Shown here: positions 56,510-64,000 of the stretch, in pieces | How the letters are laid out: the number at the start of each line of letters is the position of its first letter | How positions within the stretch are numbered: the stretch's first letter is position 1 | Assembly: GCF_014356525.2 (NCBI RefSeq) | Contig: NC_052518.1 | Coordinates: forward strand, 7,644,869-7,708,868 | Origin: Nilaparvata lugens | Lineage: Eukaryota; Arthropoda; Insecta; Hemiptera; Delphacidae | DNA: 64,000 nt | Reading direction: 5' to 3' | Notes under the pieces: model-generated | What the model saw: the letters and a program-made list of their open reading frames with translations, nothing else | Database searches by the model: none | What the model was told of the DNA's origin: nothing | Translations under genes and position numbers: made by a program

Positions 56510-56997
56510 TCAAAGTTTTGTTCATTTTCATCTCATATTGGATGTTATACTAGGACGATAATATATCTAATGTATCTATCTATAGCTTCAGAGATTTTTT
56601 CAACTCTTGATTTGTAATTTTATGGCATATTGAAGATGATATACTCTATTCTAGATATATTGTAATTTCAATTGCAAAAAGCTTTTAAATATATCTGATC
56701 TCTAACTTCACAATCTATTCAAAAGTTTTGAAATATTATCTGTGGAGTGATTTGATTTCATTTGGTTATGCTTTCTTAATATATTATGCATTATGAATAA
56801 AAATCCATACTGTATAAGCGTATTCAGTAATCTTATTTTTGAAATAATTTCATATATCATGAGTACAAATCCATTTATACTGATAATGATATATAGTATT
56901 AATATATCCATTAATTCTTATGAAGAGTACCATGAGTTACTTATAATTAATGTAAATCATATGAATTTGCAAATGATTATTGAAGAATCCGTTTTAA
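56510..56997. other. AT-rich sequence upstream of the membrane-protein frame
   Basis: Overlapping frames at 56708 (minus) and 56793 (plus) are isoleucine- and asparagine-rich and not convincing. TTTACAG near 57027 could be a 3' splice site for the next frame. Confidence 0.35.
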
Positions 56998-57282
56998 AAT
57001 GAGGAGTCACTGACACAGCGACTCAAAATTTACAGATTTGGTGGTTATACTATAGCGCAGGTCACATTCGGATTAATTATTTTCTTTTTCATATGGAGTC
57101 GGAGTAATAGTATTCATAAAAATATTGATTCAAGTGCAGTGACGTTTTCCGAAGAGTTGTGTAGTTCATGTACTGTGTTTAACCGAGAAGCTGATGGGGA
57201 AAAGCTTCTCACAAACTCCGATAGATGGCAGTCCATGCTAGGATATGCTCAATCCATTTGCCGCAGTGTTTTCCTACTATGA
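56998..57282 (+). CDS. Candidate exon of a type II single-pass membrane protein
   Basis: A frame of 94 codons is open from after TAA (56995-56997) to TGA (57280-57282). It reads SLTQRLKIYRFGGYTIAQ, a hydrophobic run VTFGLIIFFFIW (residues 22-33), then a polar stem with SEELCSSC and EADGEKLLTNSDRWQSMLGY and AQSICRSVF. A short basic N-terminus, one anchor and a stem are the layout of Golgi glycosyltransferases and other type II proteins. No in-frame ATG precedes it; an out-of-frame ATG at 56999 suggests a frame change or an upstream exon with an acceptor at TTTACAG. The 3' half is duplicated downstream. The family is unknown. Confidence 0.4.
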   Translation, partial: NEESLTQRLKIYRFGGYTIAQVTFGLIIFFFIWSRSNSIHKNIDSSAVTFSEELCSSCTVFNREADGEKLLTNSDRWQSMLGYAQSICRSVFLL

Positions 57283-57553
57283 GTAATAATATTGTAATAG
57301 GAGTTGGGGTCTAAGGTACATTTATAAGAATCTCAAAAACCCAAAGATAGGTATCTCTTTTTTCAACTATTCCACTCTCTGAATTGTAAAATCCTCCAGT
57401 TATCCTAATGTGATTTCACTGAAATTACTTCTTACCAGATTCAAATCACACAAATCGATCAAAATAGTGAATTATTAATAGTTTCGAGAAGATTCTTATT
57501 TTGAGCATCGATGAGTATGTAGAATCCATGTTAGTTGTTCCCAATTTTTTTCA

Positions 57554-57741
57554 GAGAAGCTGATGGGGAAAAGCTTCTCACAAACTCCGATAGATGGCAG
57601 TCCATGCTGGAATATGCTCAATCCATTTGCCGCAGTGTTTTCCTACTTAATTGTAATAGGAGTTGGGGTCTAAGGTACATTTATAAAAATCTCAAAAACC
57701 CCAAGATAGATATCTCTTTTCTCAACTATTCCACTCTCTAA
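57554..57741 (+). CDS. Duplicated exon copy 2
   Basis: Behind a splice-acceptor-like sequence (ending TTTTTTTCAG at 57554) the frame reads READGEKLLTNSDRWQS, YAQSICRSVFLLNCNRSWGL and RYIYKNLKNPKIDIS to TAA at 57739-57741. It has one change relative to copy 1 (LGY to LEY) and no internal stop. AAG|GTACAT at about 57674 could be a donor, ending the exon after GLR. Alternative or relic exon; expression is unknown. Confidence 0.35.
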
Positions 57742-57912
57742 ATTGTAAAATCCTCCAGTTATCCTAATGTGATTTCACTGAAATTACTTCTCACCACATT
57801 CAAATCACACAAATCGATCAAAATAGTGAATTATTTATAGTTTCGAGAAGATTATTATTTTCAGCATCGATGAGTATGTAGAATCTATGTTAGTTGTTCC
57901 CAATTTTTTTCA

Positions 57913-58100
57913 GAGAAGCTGATGGGGAAAAGCTTCTCACAAACTCCGATAGATGGCAGTCCATGCTGGAATATGCTCAATCCATTTGCCGCAGTGTTTT
58001 CCTACTTAATTGTAATAGGAGTTGGGGTCTAAGGTACATTTATAAAAATCTCAAAAACCCCAAGATAGATATCTCTTTTTTCAACTATTCCACTCTCTAA
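57913..58100 (+). CDS. Duplicated exon copy 3
   Basis: As copy 2, with the same acceptor-like sequence and the same frame to TAA at 58098-58100; one residue differs near the end (SFFNYS against SFLNYS). The near-identity of copies 2 and 3 in both exon and intron points to recent duplication, so conservation says nothing about selection. Confidence 0.35.
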
Positions 58101-58432
58101 ATTGTAAAATCCTCCAGTTATCCTAATGTGATTTCACTGAGATTACTTCTCACCACTTTCAAATCACACAAATCGATCAAAATGATGAATTATTTATAGT
58201 TTCGATAAGATTCTTATTTTGAGCATCGATGAGTATGTAGAATCAATGTTAGTTGTTCCCAATTTTTCTCTAAATACATTATAATTATCCGCGGCACATA
58301 CAACTTGAATGACTATTGGATGTGATAATGAACCTGGTAAATTTTTTTAGTCTAGAGCTTTATATATATATATGCATATGCATACATAGGCCAAAATTAT
58401 AAAAAAAAAAACATAATTTTAAACTTAATATT

Positions 58433-58657
58433 TCAAATACTAATAGAATTTAGAACGTTCTGGAGCCACTGACACGCATCTTCTCCAGCATCATGGAGGG
58501 CCGACAGCCCTCCATGATAGGAGTATTGTGGACACTCAGATATAAGGTGGTTCATTGATTGGATTTGTCCACATTGGCACAGAGGATCAGATGTGTATCC
58601 CCATGCTGTCATCAGCTCAGCACACCTTAGAGCTTTTAAACAGTATTTCTCAAACAA
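58433..58657 (-). pseudogene. C-terminal fragment of a non-LTR polymerase
   Basis: The 74-residue frame reads LKALRCAELMTAWGYTSDPL, then CQCGQIQSMNHLISECPQYS, the C-C-H-C pattern at the C-terminus of Jockey-type and related polymerases, then GGLSALHDAG and QWLQNVLNS, the usual last residues. It is 5' truncated, and the short poly(A)-like stretch near 58400 fits its 3' end. No intact catalytic domain. Confidence 0.7.
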
Positions 58658-58949
58658 ATGTGTCCTGAAGGAGAGAAACTCAACAAGAAACTATGGTTTT
58701 CATAACGAATTACGATGCATATCGAAAGGGAAGGTGCTTGTTGAGTTTCATTATTTCAGAAACGAAATATTAGATCTTGTTAGTTTTAAAAACCCAGACT
58801 TTGTTGCTCAATTGAGTGTTACAGAGGGTGATATTGAGTGATTATGGGCTAAAGTAGCATACTAAACTGATATGTTTTCTCTTTTAAGAATAAGAATAAG
58901 AATACTTTTATTCCATTAAGGCAACATACAATGCATTAGGAAACGTTAA

Positions 58950-59619
58950 CTCTACAGAGAACATTTACTTTATGCTAACACAGTAGACACACTGGGGTGT
59001 TGAACACCCCAATTAACTTTTGCATTTTTCTTTGAAAAATATGAGAAAAAAACAAGTACTTAGACCATACTTCATCATTTCTTAATCATTTTTGTTCTAA
59101 GTGCATACAGAAATCAAAAGTAAAGCACTGCTTATCAATATTTATACCAATTTAAAAGTACGTATGTTCCGCTTAAGTGTTGGAGCTCCTAGTCCGGTTT
59201 GAACGAATGGCTTTCATTTCATCATGATCATTGCCAATGACAACTTTATCAAAAACACAAGTCTCTTCATTTTATTGTTTTGAATCTCAAGTTGTAGAGA
59301 ATCATAGCATTCATTCCAATCTGATCCATCATCCCATGCCACATTCGTAGTGACAATACAAGTAAATCTTTGTAATAAAATAGTTTGATAAAAGTCCTAC
59401 GTAAAATACACTCTGGGGTGTTAGACACCCCAAACGAAGAACAAGATGAGCTGGTGACCTTGTAGAATGCTATTACTGACTGGAAGTGGTGGAGAGTAGT
59501 TGACAATACTACAAACCTAATTTAGACTGGGCATAAATTCCCATCTGTTTGATTATGTCAACTGCAGAACAGAAAAGAAATCCCTGGGGTGTGAAACACC
59601 CCAGTGTGTCTCTTTAGGG
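58950..59619. mobile_element. piggyBac-like element nested in a retroelement UTR
   Basis: TTAA flanks it at 58946-58949 and 59620-59623. The right end (read inward: CCCTAAAGAGA, then ACACACTGGGGTG) and the left end (CTCTACAGAGA, a spacer of about 26 bases, then ACACACTGGGGTG) share a terminal and an internal inverted repeat with spacers of unequal length, the arrangement known from piggyBac. The hairpin GGGGTGT-ACACCCC occurs three times (58992, 59413, 59585). A transposase remnant is inside. Confidence 0.7.
59267..59400 (-). pseudogene. piggyBac-like transposase, C-terminal remnant
   Basis: The minus-strand frame RTFIKLFYYKDLLVLSLRMW followed by MMDQIGMNAMILYNLRFK resembles the end of the piggyBac catalytic region (an aromatic-rich helix, then D-x-G-x-N-A-x-x-L-Y). 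A TGA follows within a few codons, and the downstream sequence to about 59100 keeps faint coding character (LSLAMIM, TLKRNIRTF). The rest of the gene has been lost. Confidence 0.55.
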
Positions 59620-59775
59620 TTAATGAACACAACAAGAAGTCAATAAGCATAAATAGAAATATCACAAGAAAAAAATAACAAACATTATAAAAATATGAAT
59701 TTGGGGATATAAATCACTATGAGAATTAATAGAAGCAGACCTGATACAAGAGAAATGACATAACAACTCTTAAGT

Positions 59776-60335
59776 CTAAAAATAATCTAGCACGGGCAGA
59801 TGAATGAACTCAGAAAAGGAATAAATGGGATTCTTTAAAAGGAGATTCTCCAATTTTTTCTTGAATGAAGCAAGTGGTAGTTCCCTGATAGTGATAGGGA
59901 GGATATTGAAAAGTCTCAGCGATAAGTGTCCAGGACTTGTCAATATTTTACTTAATCTTGTATAGGGCACGTCTATTCTGATCCTATTTCTTGTATTGTA
60001 GCTGTGAATGTCCTCTCTACTATGATGGTTTTCAATATTCTTCCTTACATTCATTAAGAGTTTGTAAGCCACCAAATCATAAATAGTCATAATATTTTCA
60101 CTTATCACTTATTTTCGCTTACAGCAGTGGTCTAGATAAGCTGCACCAGAATAATACGCAATGCCTTCTTTTGCAAGAGTAGCACCCTTTGAACCTCTGG
60201 AGCACAACCCCACAAGACCAATCCATAACTATAGACACTCTGAAAGAATGCAAAGTAACACATTCTCAAGTAGTGCTTAGGTACACAATCTTTCAAGTAT
60301 CGAAGCAGGTAAACACTCTGCTGAGCTTTGAACAA
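59776..60335 (-). pseudogene. Reverse transcriptase C-terminal region
   Basis: From the minus strand, QQSVYLLRYLKDCVPKHYLR, MCYFAFFQSVYSYGLVLWG and QKKALRIILVQLI (60132-60335) are the thumb region of CR1/Jockey polymerases. The next frame (59776-60108) reads YDLVAYKLLMNVRKN, SYNTRNR, LFNILP and FKKKLENLLL, the normal C-terminus. A frameshift near 60115 separates them. The catalytic palm is missing. Confidence 0.8.
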
Positions 60336-60340
60336 ACATT

Positions 60341-60750
60341 TTCAATTTAAACTCCCTTAATGAGAGTATTTTAGGGGTGAAAGAAAATCATCTAAATTTC
60401 AGTGATAAACTTGAAGAAAGTTCGACATAATATTGGAATCACTCATAATGAAGAAAGATTAGAAGATGTCAACTCTGCAATTTTATGTGAATTCTCAAGG
60501 TGATATAACCGGTACAGTCATTTTATCATCTCATGACTTTGCAAGCTGGGTTGGGACAGCATTTTCACATCATCTTTGTTGATGAGTGATAAGTATGATT
60601 CAATCCTTACTCTGCGATATCAGAATCACCAGGAAAATTATCTTTTGAGCAACAAGAACAGTTTGCCGAGCTTCAGACGCATAGAACACTACAAATGGAG
60701 TATAATGATCTATTGCTTATTGCACAGTTTAAGTTATAGATAATTATAAT
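60341..60750. other. Intergenic sequence
   Basis: No gene or repeat recognised; the text may be upstream parts of the retroelement too decayed to read. Confidence 0.35.
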
Positions 60751-60751
60751 A

Positions 60752-60890
60752 GTGATATCGAGTGGCTGGTTCAGGTCTGGTGTCTGAATTTTCAGGTCGC
60801 ACCTGATCAATCATTTCAGGGTCTCTGACATGTCCTAACGACTGTTTGACTGTTTTAGGCAGCCGAAAGCGACGGCTCAACATGATATGA
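60752..60890 (-). mobile_element. Truncated SINE body
   Basis: Minus-strand copy of the body at 14243-14345 (GGTTCAGGTCTGGTGTC, GTCTCTGACATGTCCTAACG). The tRNA head is lost. Confidence 0.65.
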
Positions 60891-60976
60891 TAAATAAACC
60901 AGACTTTCAATATGCAGCAGTCACCATAATTGGTTATTTCTTGTTCCATCACTGGTGTACAATTTTGTTAATTATT

Positions 60977-61020
60977 GAGCCTTCATTTCAATCCAAATAT
61001 TTGGATTGAAATGAAGGCTC
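60977..61020. repeat. Perfect 44-bp palindrome
   Basis: Two 22-base arms (GAGCCTTCATTTCAATCC and so on) meet at ATAT with no loop and no mismatch. Outside it ACAATTTTGTTAATTA (60955) and TTAATTAACAAAATT (61097) also pair, at unequal distance, so it may be the heart of a larger foldback. Confidence 0.9.
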
Positions 61021-61254
61021 ATATACTTTTATATACATTGATATACTTCTATCTACAATATATACATTGATATATACTTAATATCTATTGCAATTTAATT
61101 AACAAAATTCTGTCAAAATCAGAAGAGGACAGAACGTCAAAGTACCATCAAACGATTCTAAAAATATGGGTCTTTCAAAATTATTTATCCAAAAAAATTG
61201 GTAAAAGATCCGGAATCAAACACTGCGACCCCTGATTCTATATATTGGAGAAGA

Positions 61255-61432
61255 CTCCACACACAATAGATACAGCCACCCTGTCTTTCGGAGGAGACGA
61301 TAAGCCGTCGGTCCCGATTACCTAAAAAGTAGTCGTCATTTCTCATCATCATTATCCCTCTCACTCATTCTAATTACCCACGCACAAGCCTAAGAGGTTA
61401 TGTGGGTTCCACCCTCAGTATTATTATTATTA
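61255..61432 (+). mobile_element. SINE-like element sharing a central block with the 14.2-kb SINE
   Basis: GACGATAAGCCGTCGGTCCC and CCTAAAAAGTAGTCGTC resemble the body of the SINE at 14230-14495 (there CAGCCGGGACC and AAAAGCAATCCTTAGG). The 3' part differs (TTCTAATTACCCACGCAC, TTATGTGGGTTCCACCC) and ends in ATTATTATTATTA. Confidence 0.6.
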
Positions 61433-61739
61433 ACATTGGACAATTATCTAAATTCATATAATATATTCTCTGACGGAGTCATATTGAATGTTTCAATCCA
61501 TCTGTTGTCTGCTGAGAACTTCAAAATGATATTGGAATATAGCTCATATTATGATGATCTGATCTCAGCTTTGGAAGAAGCATGAATACCAAAGAAGAAC
61601 GAAATCCTGGGAGATACATACATACATGAAAAAGCAAAATCAAGGTTAGTCTATTGATTATGTTTTCCTGCAGCTGAAGGAATTAAGAATCGAATGTAAC
61701 GTCAATGCGGTTTATGTAATCTCGATTAGGGATTAGTAT

Positions 61740-62340
61740 TTGAAAGAAACATCAATTATTGACCTTAACTCGTCAAGAGTCCTTGAAAGATCTGAAACTT
61801 CTCTACTTAGTACCCTCAACCGCATCAGTGCTCTCGAATCAGCAATAAATCAATCAGAAGTTCTCAACTCACATTCTTCTCATATACTGAATGCCACCAA
61901 ATATGAAACCAATATGCTAACAATATTTAGTTTTACCAAATATGAGAGTGATTAAACCTCTATTTCATCTGAAATCAAAGATATGATTGAGTCTGATCAC
62001 TCTTGTCATGCTATCAGGCAAACTTTTTTTTTTTTGGTAAGGGTAATTCACATTCCAATTGTCCGGCTTGGGACATATTCTGAAAAAAATATGAAAAGGT
62101 TTCTTTAATGAATGTCAAAATTTGAGGCTCGTTTTTAATTTATATAGATTAACTGTAAATAAAACAGCTCAGTTATTGAATAACTAGAATTCATTGCTAA
62201 TTCTCTCTATAACAAGATAAATAAACTTAATTTATATTCATCGGAAGAAGTCGTGTTTCTTCGCTATGTTTGTGAGACAAAGACCACATTGATAGGAACG
62301 ACCAACTCTGCATCACTGAACAATTCTTCACTCACAGAAA
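61740..62340 (+). pseudogene. Possible gag region of a gypsy-like element
   Basis: The frame ETSIIDLNSSRVLERSETSL and SALESAINQSEVLN (61740-61955) and a second one near 62200 (YNKINKLNLYSSEEVVFLRY) lie just before the protease and look like polar, helical gag-type sequence. No zinc knuckle or other diagnostic motif is visible. It is assigned mainly by position. Confidence 0.3.
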
Positions 62341-62344
62341 TTCT

Positions 62345-63580
62345 TATGAGAGAGTTATGATTCATATAAAAATTGAAGCAAATACTCAGGCTTCACTGAA
62401 CACTGGAGCTACAAGGAATTTTATTGACAAAAATTATGCACAAAAAATGGATTTGAAGATATCGCTTAATACAGAAAACGTTACAATAGGATCAACGCGA
62501 TTAATGGATTCCAGGAATTTTTATTTATTTCATTTCAATTCCAATATATATCTCATTAGATACAAAATTCATATATATTTTGATCCCTATAGCTTTTAGC
62601 TATTTCAGGAATATTAAAAAAATACAATTCCCATTTACAATGTTGCAATAACTTACATAATAAACAATTATAAATATAAATAATATATTGAATGAATGTT
62701 ATTAACAAAGTAAATTAGAGAATTCATAAATAATAACGTATAATAAAATGTAAAACCTTCCATAAAAGTGAATTCAAGGCATGATCACTGCAGAAATAAC
62801 TTTACAAGGGGTACAGTATTCAAAAAGTGAATTCCATGCTAGTACAAGATCTCTGCGCAAATATAGTTTTGGGACATGAATTTCTGAAATATTTCAAGAG
62901 CATAAATATACATTTTGGTGGTGAGGAACCCTCTTCGACTTCAAGTGGATTGATCCAAGTTAATATTCTTCTCTTATCAAAAATTTCAAACCTGATTCTC
63001 AACCAATAACCACCAAGTCATTCAGGCTATCAGCATGAGATGAGACATTTATTTTGAAAGAGACGAGCAATAATTACTAGAACATGTCATCATTGAGGAA
63101 AGTTGATCACCCTGGCGGGCATAAACTTTTGTCGTGAGACCTGACAATAGGAAAAGAATGGTTATTGATTATTCAAGAACAATGAAAAGTTTCACCGAAT
63201 TAGACGATGTCTCATTTCAAAAAAGGTAAAAGGTATCCCATTTCAAACCTGGGTAATTTGATGCGGAAGGAGGCTGAATTTTCATGGTTTACAAAAATTG
63301 ATAATGAATCGGCATACCACCAAATACAAATTTTTCTAGAAGAACGAGAATATACAGGGTTTGAAGCATGTAGAAAACGATAAAGATTTTGTCATATTCC
63401 ATTTGGTGTTCATACAGTGTTATCAGTTTCCAAAGAGTTGTGTATTATGTCATTGAAGAGGAAAGATTATTTGACACTTATGCCTGTTTGTGGGACAACA
63501 AAGGATGTACATTTTTTCCCATTTACAATGCAAATGACACTTATGTAATAACATTGAAAGATGAAATAATAAGGTAGTCC
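62345..63580 (+). pseudogene. Ty3/gypsy-like pol remnant: protease and reverse transcriptase
   Basis: The first frame (from 62357) has LNTGATRNFIDKNYAQKM, the active-site loop of retropepsins with N in place of the catalytic D, and VTIGSTRLMDS. After about 200 displaced bases, VQDLCANIVLGHEFLKYF (from about 62845) is the end of the protease. RT sequence follows in several frames: RMVIDYSRTMKSFTELDD, FTKIDNESAYHQIQIFLEE, FCHIPFGVH and finally a degenerate equivalent of the YLDD box (YACLWDN, about 63470). Stops and frameshifts are numerous. RNase H, integrase and LTRs were not found within the window. Confidence 0.75.
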
Positions 63581-63819
63581 TTGTGCTTTATTCTTCCGAA
63601 TTTATAAGTGACAAAGTCCAAGATAAGGTTAGAATTTCACGTGTACAATTTTTATAAAATGTTATTCCAAAATAGGCATTAAAACTATAAATTTTGAATT
63701 TAGATGGCTTGAATTAATAAATTAATTAGAAATATTCCACTCTATTGCCACTTGTAACGAATAATATTGAGTTATTTAAGAAAATTTGGAACCATTGAAT
63801 ATGATACTAATCTCAAGAG

Positions 63820-63955
63820 AAAAACTTTAAAATAGTTTAATGGTTTCTAACTAGGTTGGCTTTTAACTAGTTTCGGTGATATCACACCATCGTCAGGTTC
63901 ATATCACCGAAACTAGTTGTTTAACCATTTCAAAGTTTTTTTTTTTAAATAAAGG
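63820..63955 (-). mobile_element. Penelope-like terminus with hammerhead-like core
   Basis: The plus strand reads AACTAGTTTCGGTGATAT and, inverted, ATATCACCGAAACTAGTT. On the minus strand CCTGACGA is followed by T, a GGTG...CACC hairpin and GAAAC (63870-63896). That is the order of the catalytic core of hammerhead ribozymes, which are known in the terminal repeats of Penelope-like elements. Downstream a poly(T) and AATAAAGGGTGCTATAAG follow. No Penelope polymerase is visible. Confidence 0.5.
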
Positions 63956-64000
63956 GTGCTATAAGATTTTATATTGTTTTATTAATTTTAAAAGTAGCCC

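Larger units (their letters stand above)
57185..58260 (+). repeat. Exon-bearing segment in three tandem copies (369 and 359 bp apart)
   Basis: GAGAAGCTGATGGGGAAAAG begins at 57185, 57554 and 57913. Copies 2 and 3 are almost identical and each is preceded by a pyrimidine tract and TTTTTTTCAG, as at a 3' splice site. Copy 1 instead joins upstream coding sequence and has an insertion (ATGAGTAATA) near 57278 that brings a stop. Confidence 0.92.
58888..60340 (-). mobile_element. 3' part of a CR1/Jockey-type retrotransposon, minus strand
   Basis: The coding remnant (59776-60335) is followed toward lower coordinates by a 3' UTR that ends in TTCTTA repeats at about 58888-58913. A piggyBac-like element sits in the UTR. 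Confidence 0.75.

Noticed and set aside
62820..63002. Minus-strand 60-residue frame
   Set aside because: It is opposite the gypsy-like protease end, which has the recognisable motif.

Overview
The window looks like nuclear DNA of an insect, most likely a hemipteran of the planthopper type. The reasons are very AT-rich intergenic sequence, insect-type non-LTR retrotransposons, piggyBac-like, PIF/Harbinger-like and Ty3/gypsy-like remnants, tRNA-derived SINEs and many MITEs. The species guess rests on general resemblance of the repeats, not on a search. No complete protein-coding gene is visible. The only host-gene signals are small: two candidate first exons, each an ATG-led coding stub ending at a consensus splice donor (15027-15056 minus and 37575-37607 plus), a 95-codon open frame resembling the start of a type II membrane protein (56998-57282) whose 3' part is repeated twice more in tandem, and two GC-rich patches (23200-23660, 48450-48700) that could be promoter or 5' exon sequence.

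Layout. 1-8.8 kb: a MITE, a 212-bp foldback, then a composite insertion bounded by a perfect 15-bp direct repeat (1173-1187 / 6622-6636) that contains a decayed CR1/Jockey-type element with endonuclease and reverse transcriptase; then a 650-bp dispersed repeat and another retroelement 3' fragment. 9-23 kb: AT-rich sequence with microsatellites, short inverted-repeat elements, a tRNA-SINE inside a long-TIR element, one candidate first exon and several foldbacks. 23.2-25.0 kb: a GC-rich patch followed by about 34 copies of a 39-bp minisatellite. 25-32 kb: a dense nest of MITEs, SINE pieces and tandem duplications. 32.5-36.5 kb: two copies of a 400-bp element, each inserted in another repeat, around the 5' half of a piggyBac-like transposon. 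37.5-43.4 kb: a candidate first exon and a pair of inverted arms of about 670 bp. 43.5-48.4 kb: a SINE split by a MITE, a TIR element and a PIF/Harbinger element. 48.4-54.7 kb: a 150-bp tandem array inside an inverted-repeat element, then two MITEs. 55-58.3 kb: tandem repeats and the membrane-protein exon. 58.4-64 kb: two retroelement remnants on the minus strand, one with a nested piggyBac-like element, SINEs, a decayed gypsy-like pol and a Penelope-like terminus with a possible hammerhead ribozyme core.

The recoding here is layered: insertions sit inside insertions, and intact copies elsewhere in the window serve as empty-site references, so a relative order of events can be read. All transposon coding regions seen carry frameshifts, stops or truncations, so none is expected to be autonomous. 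Most boundaries were set by eye and may be off by a few bases.
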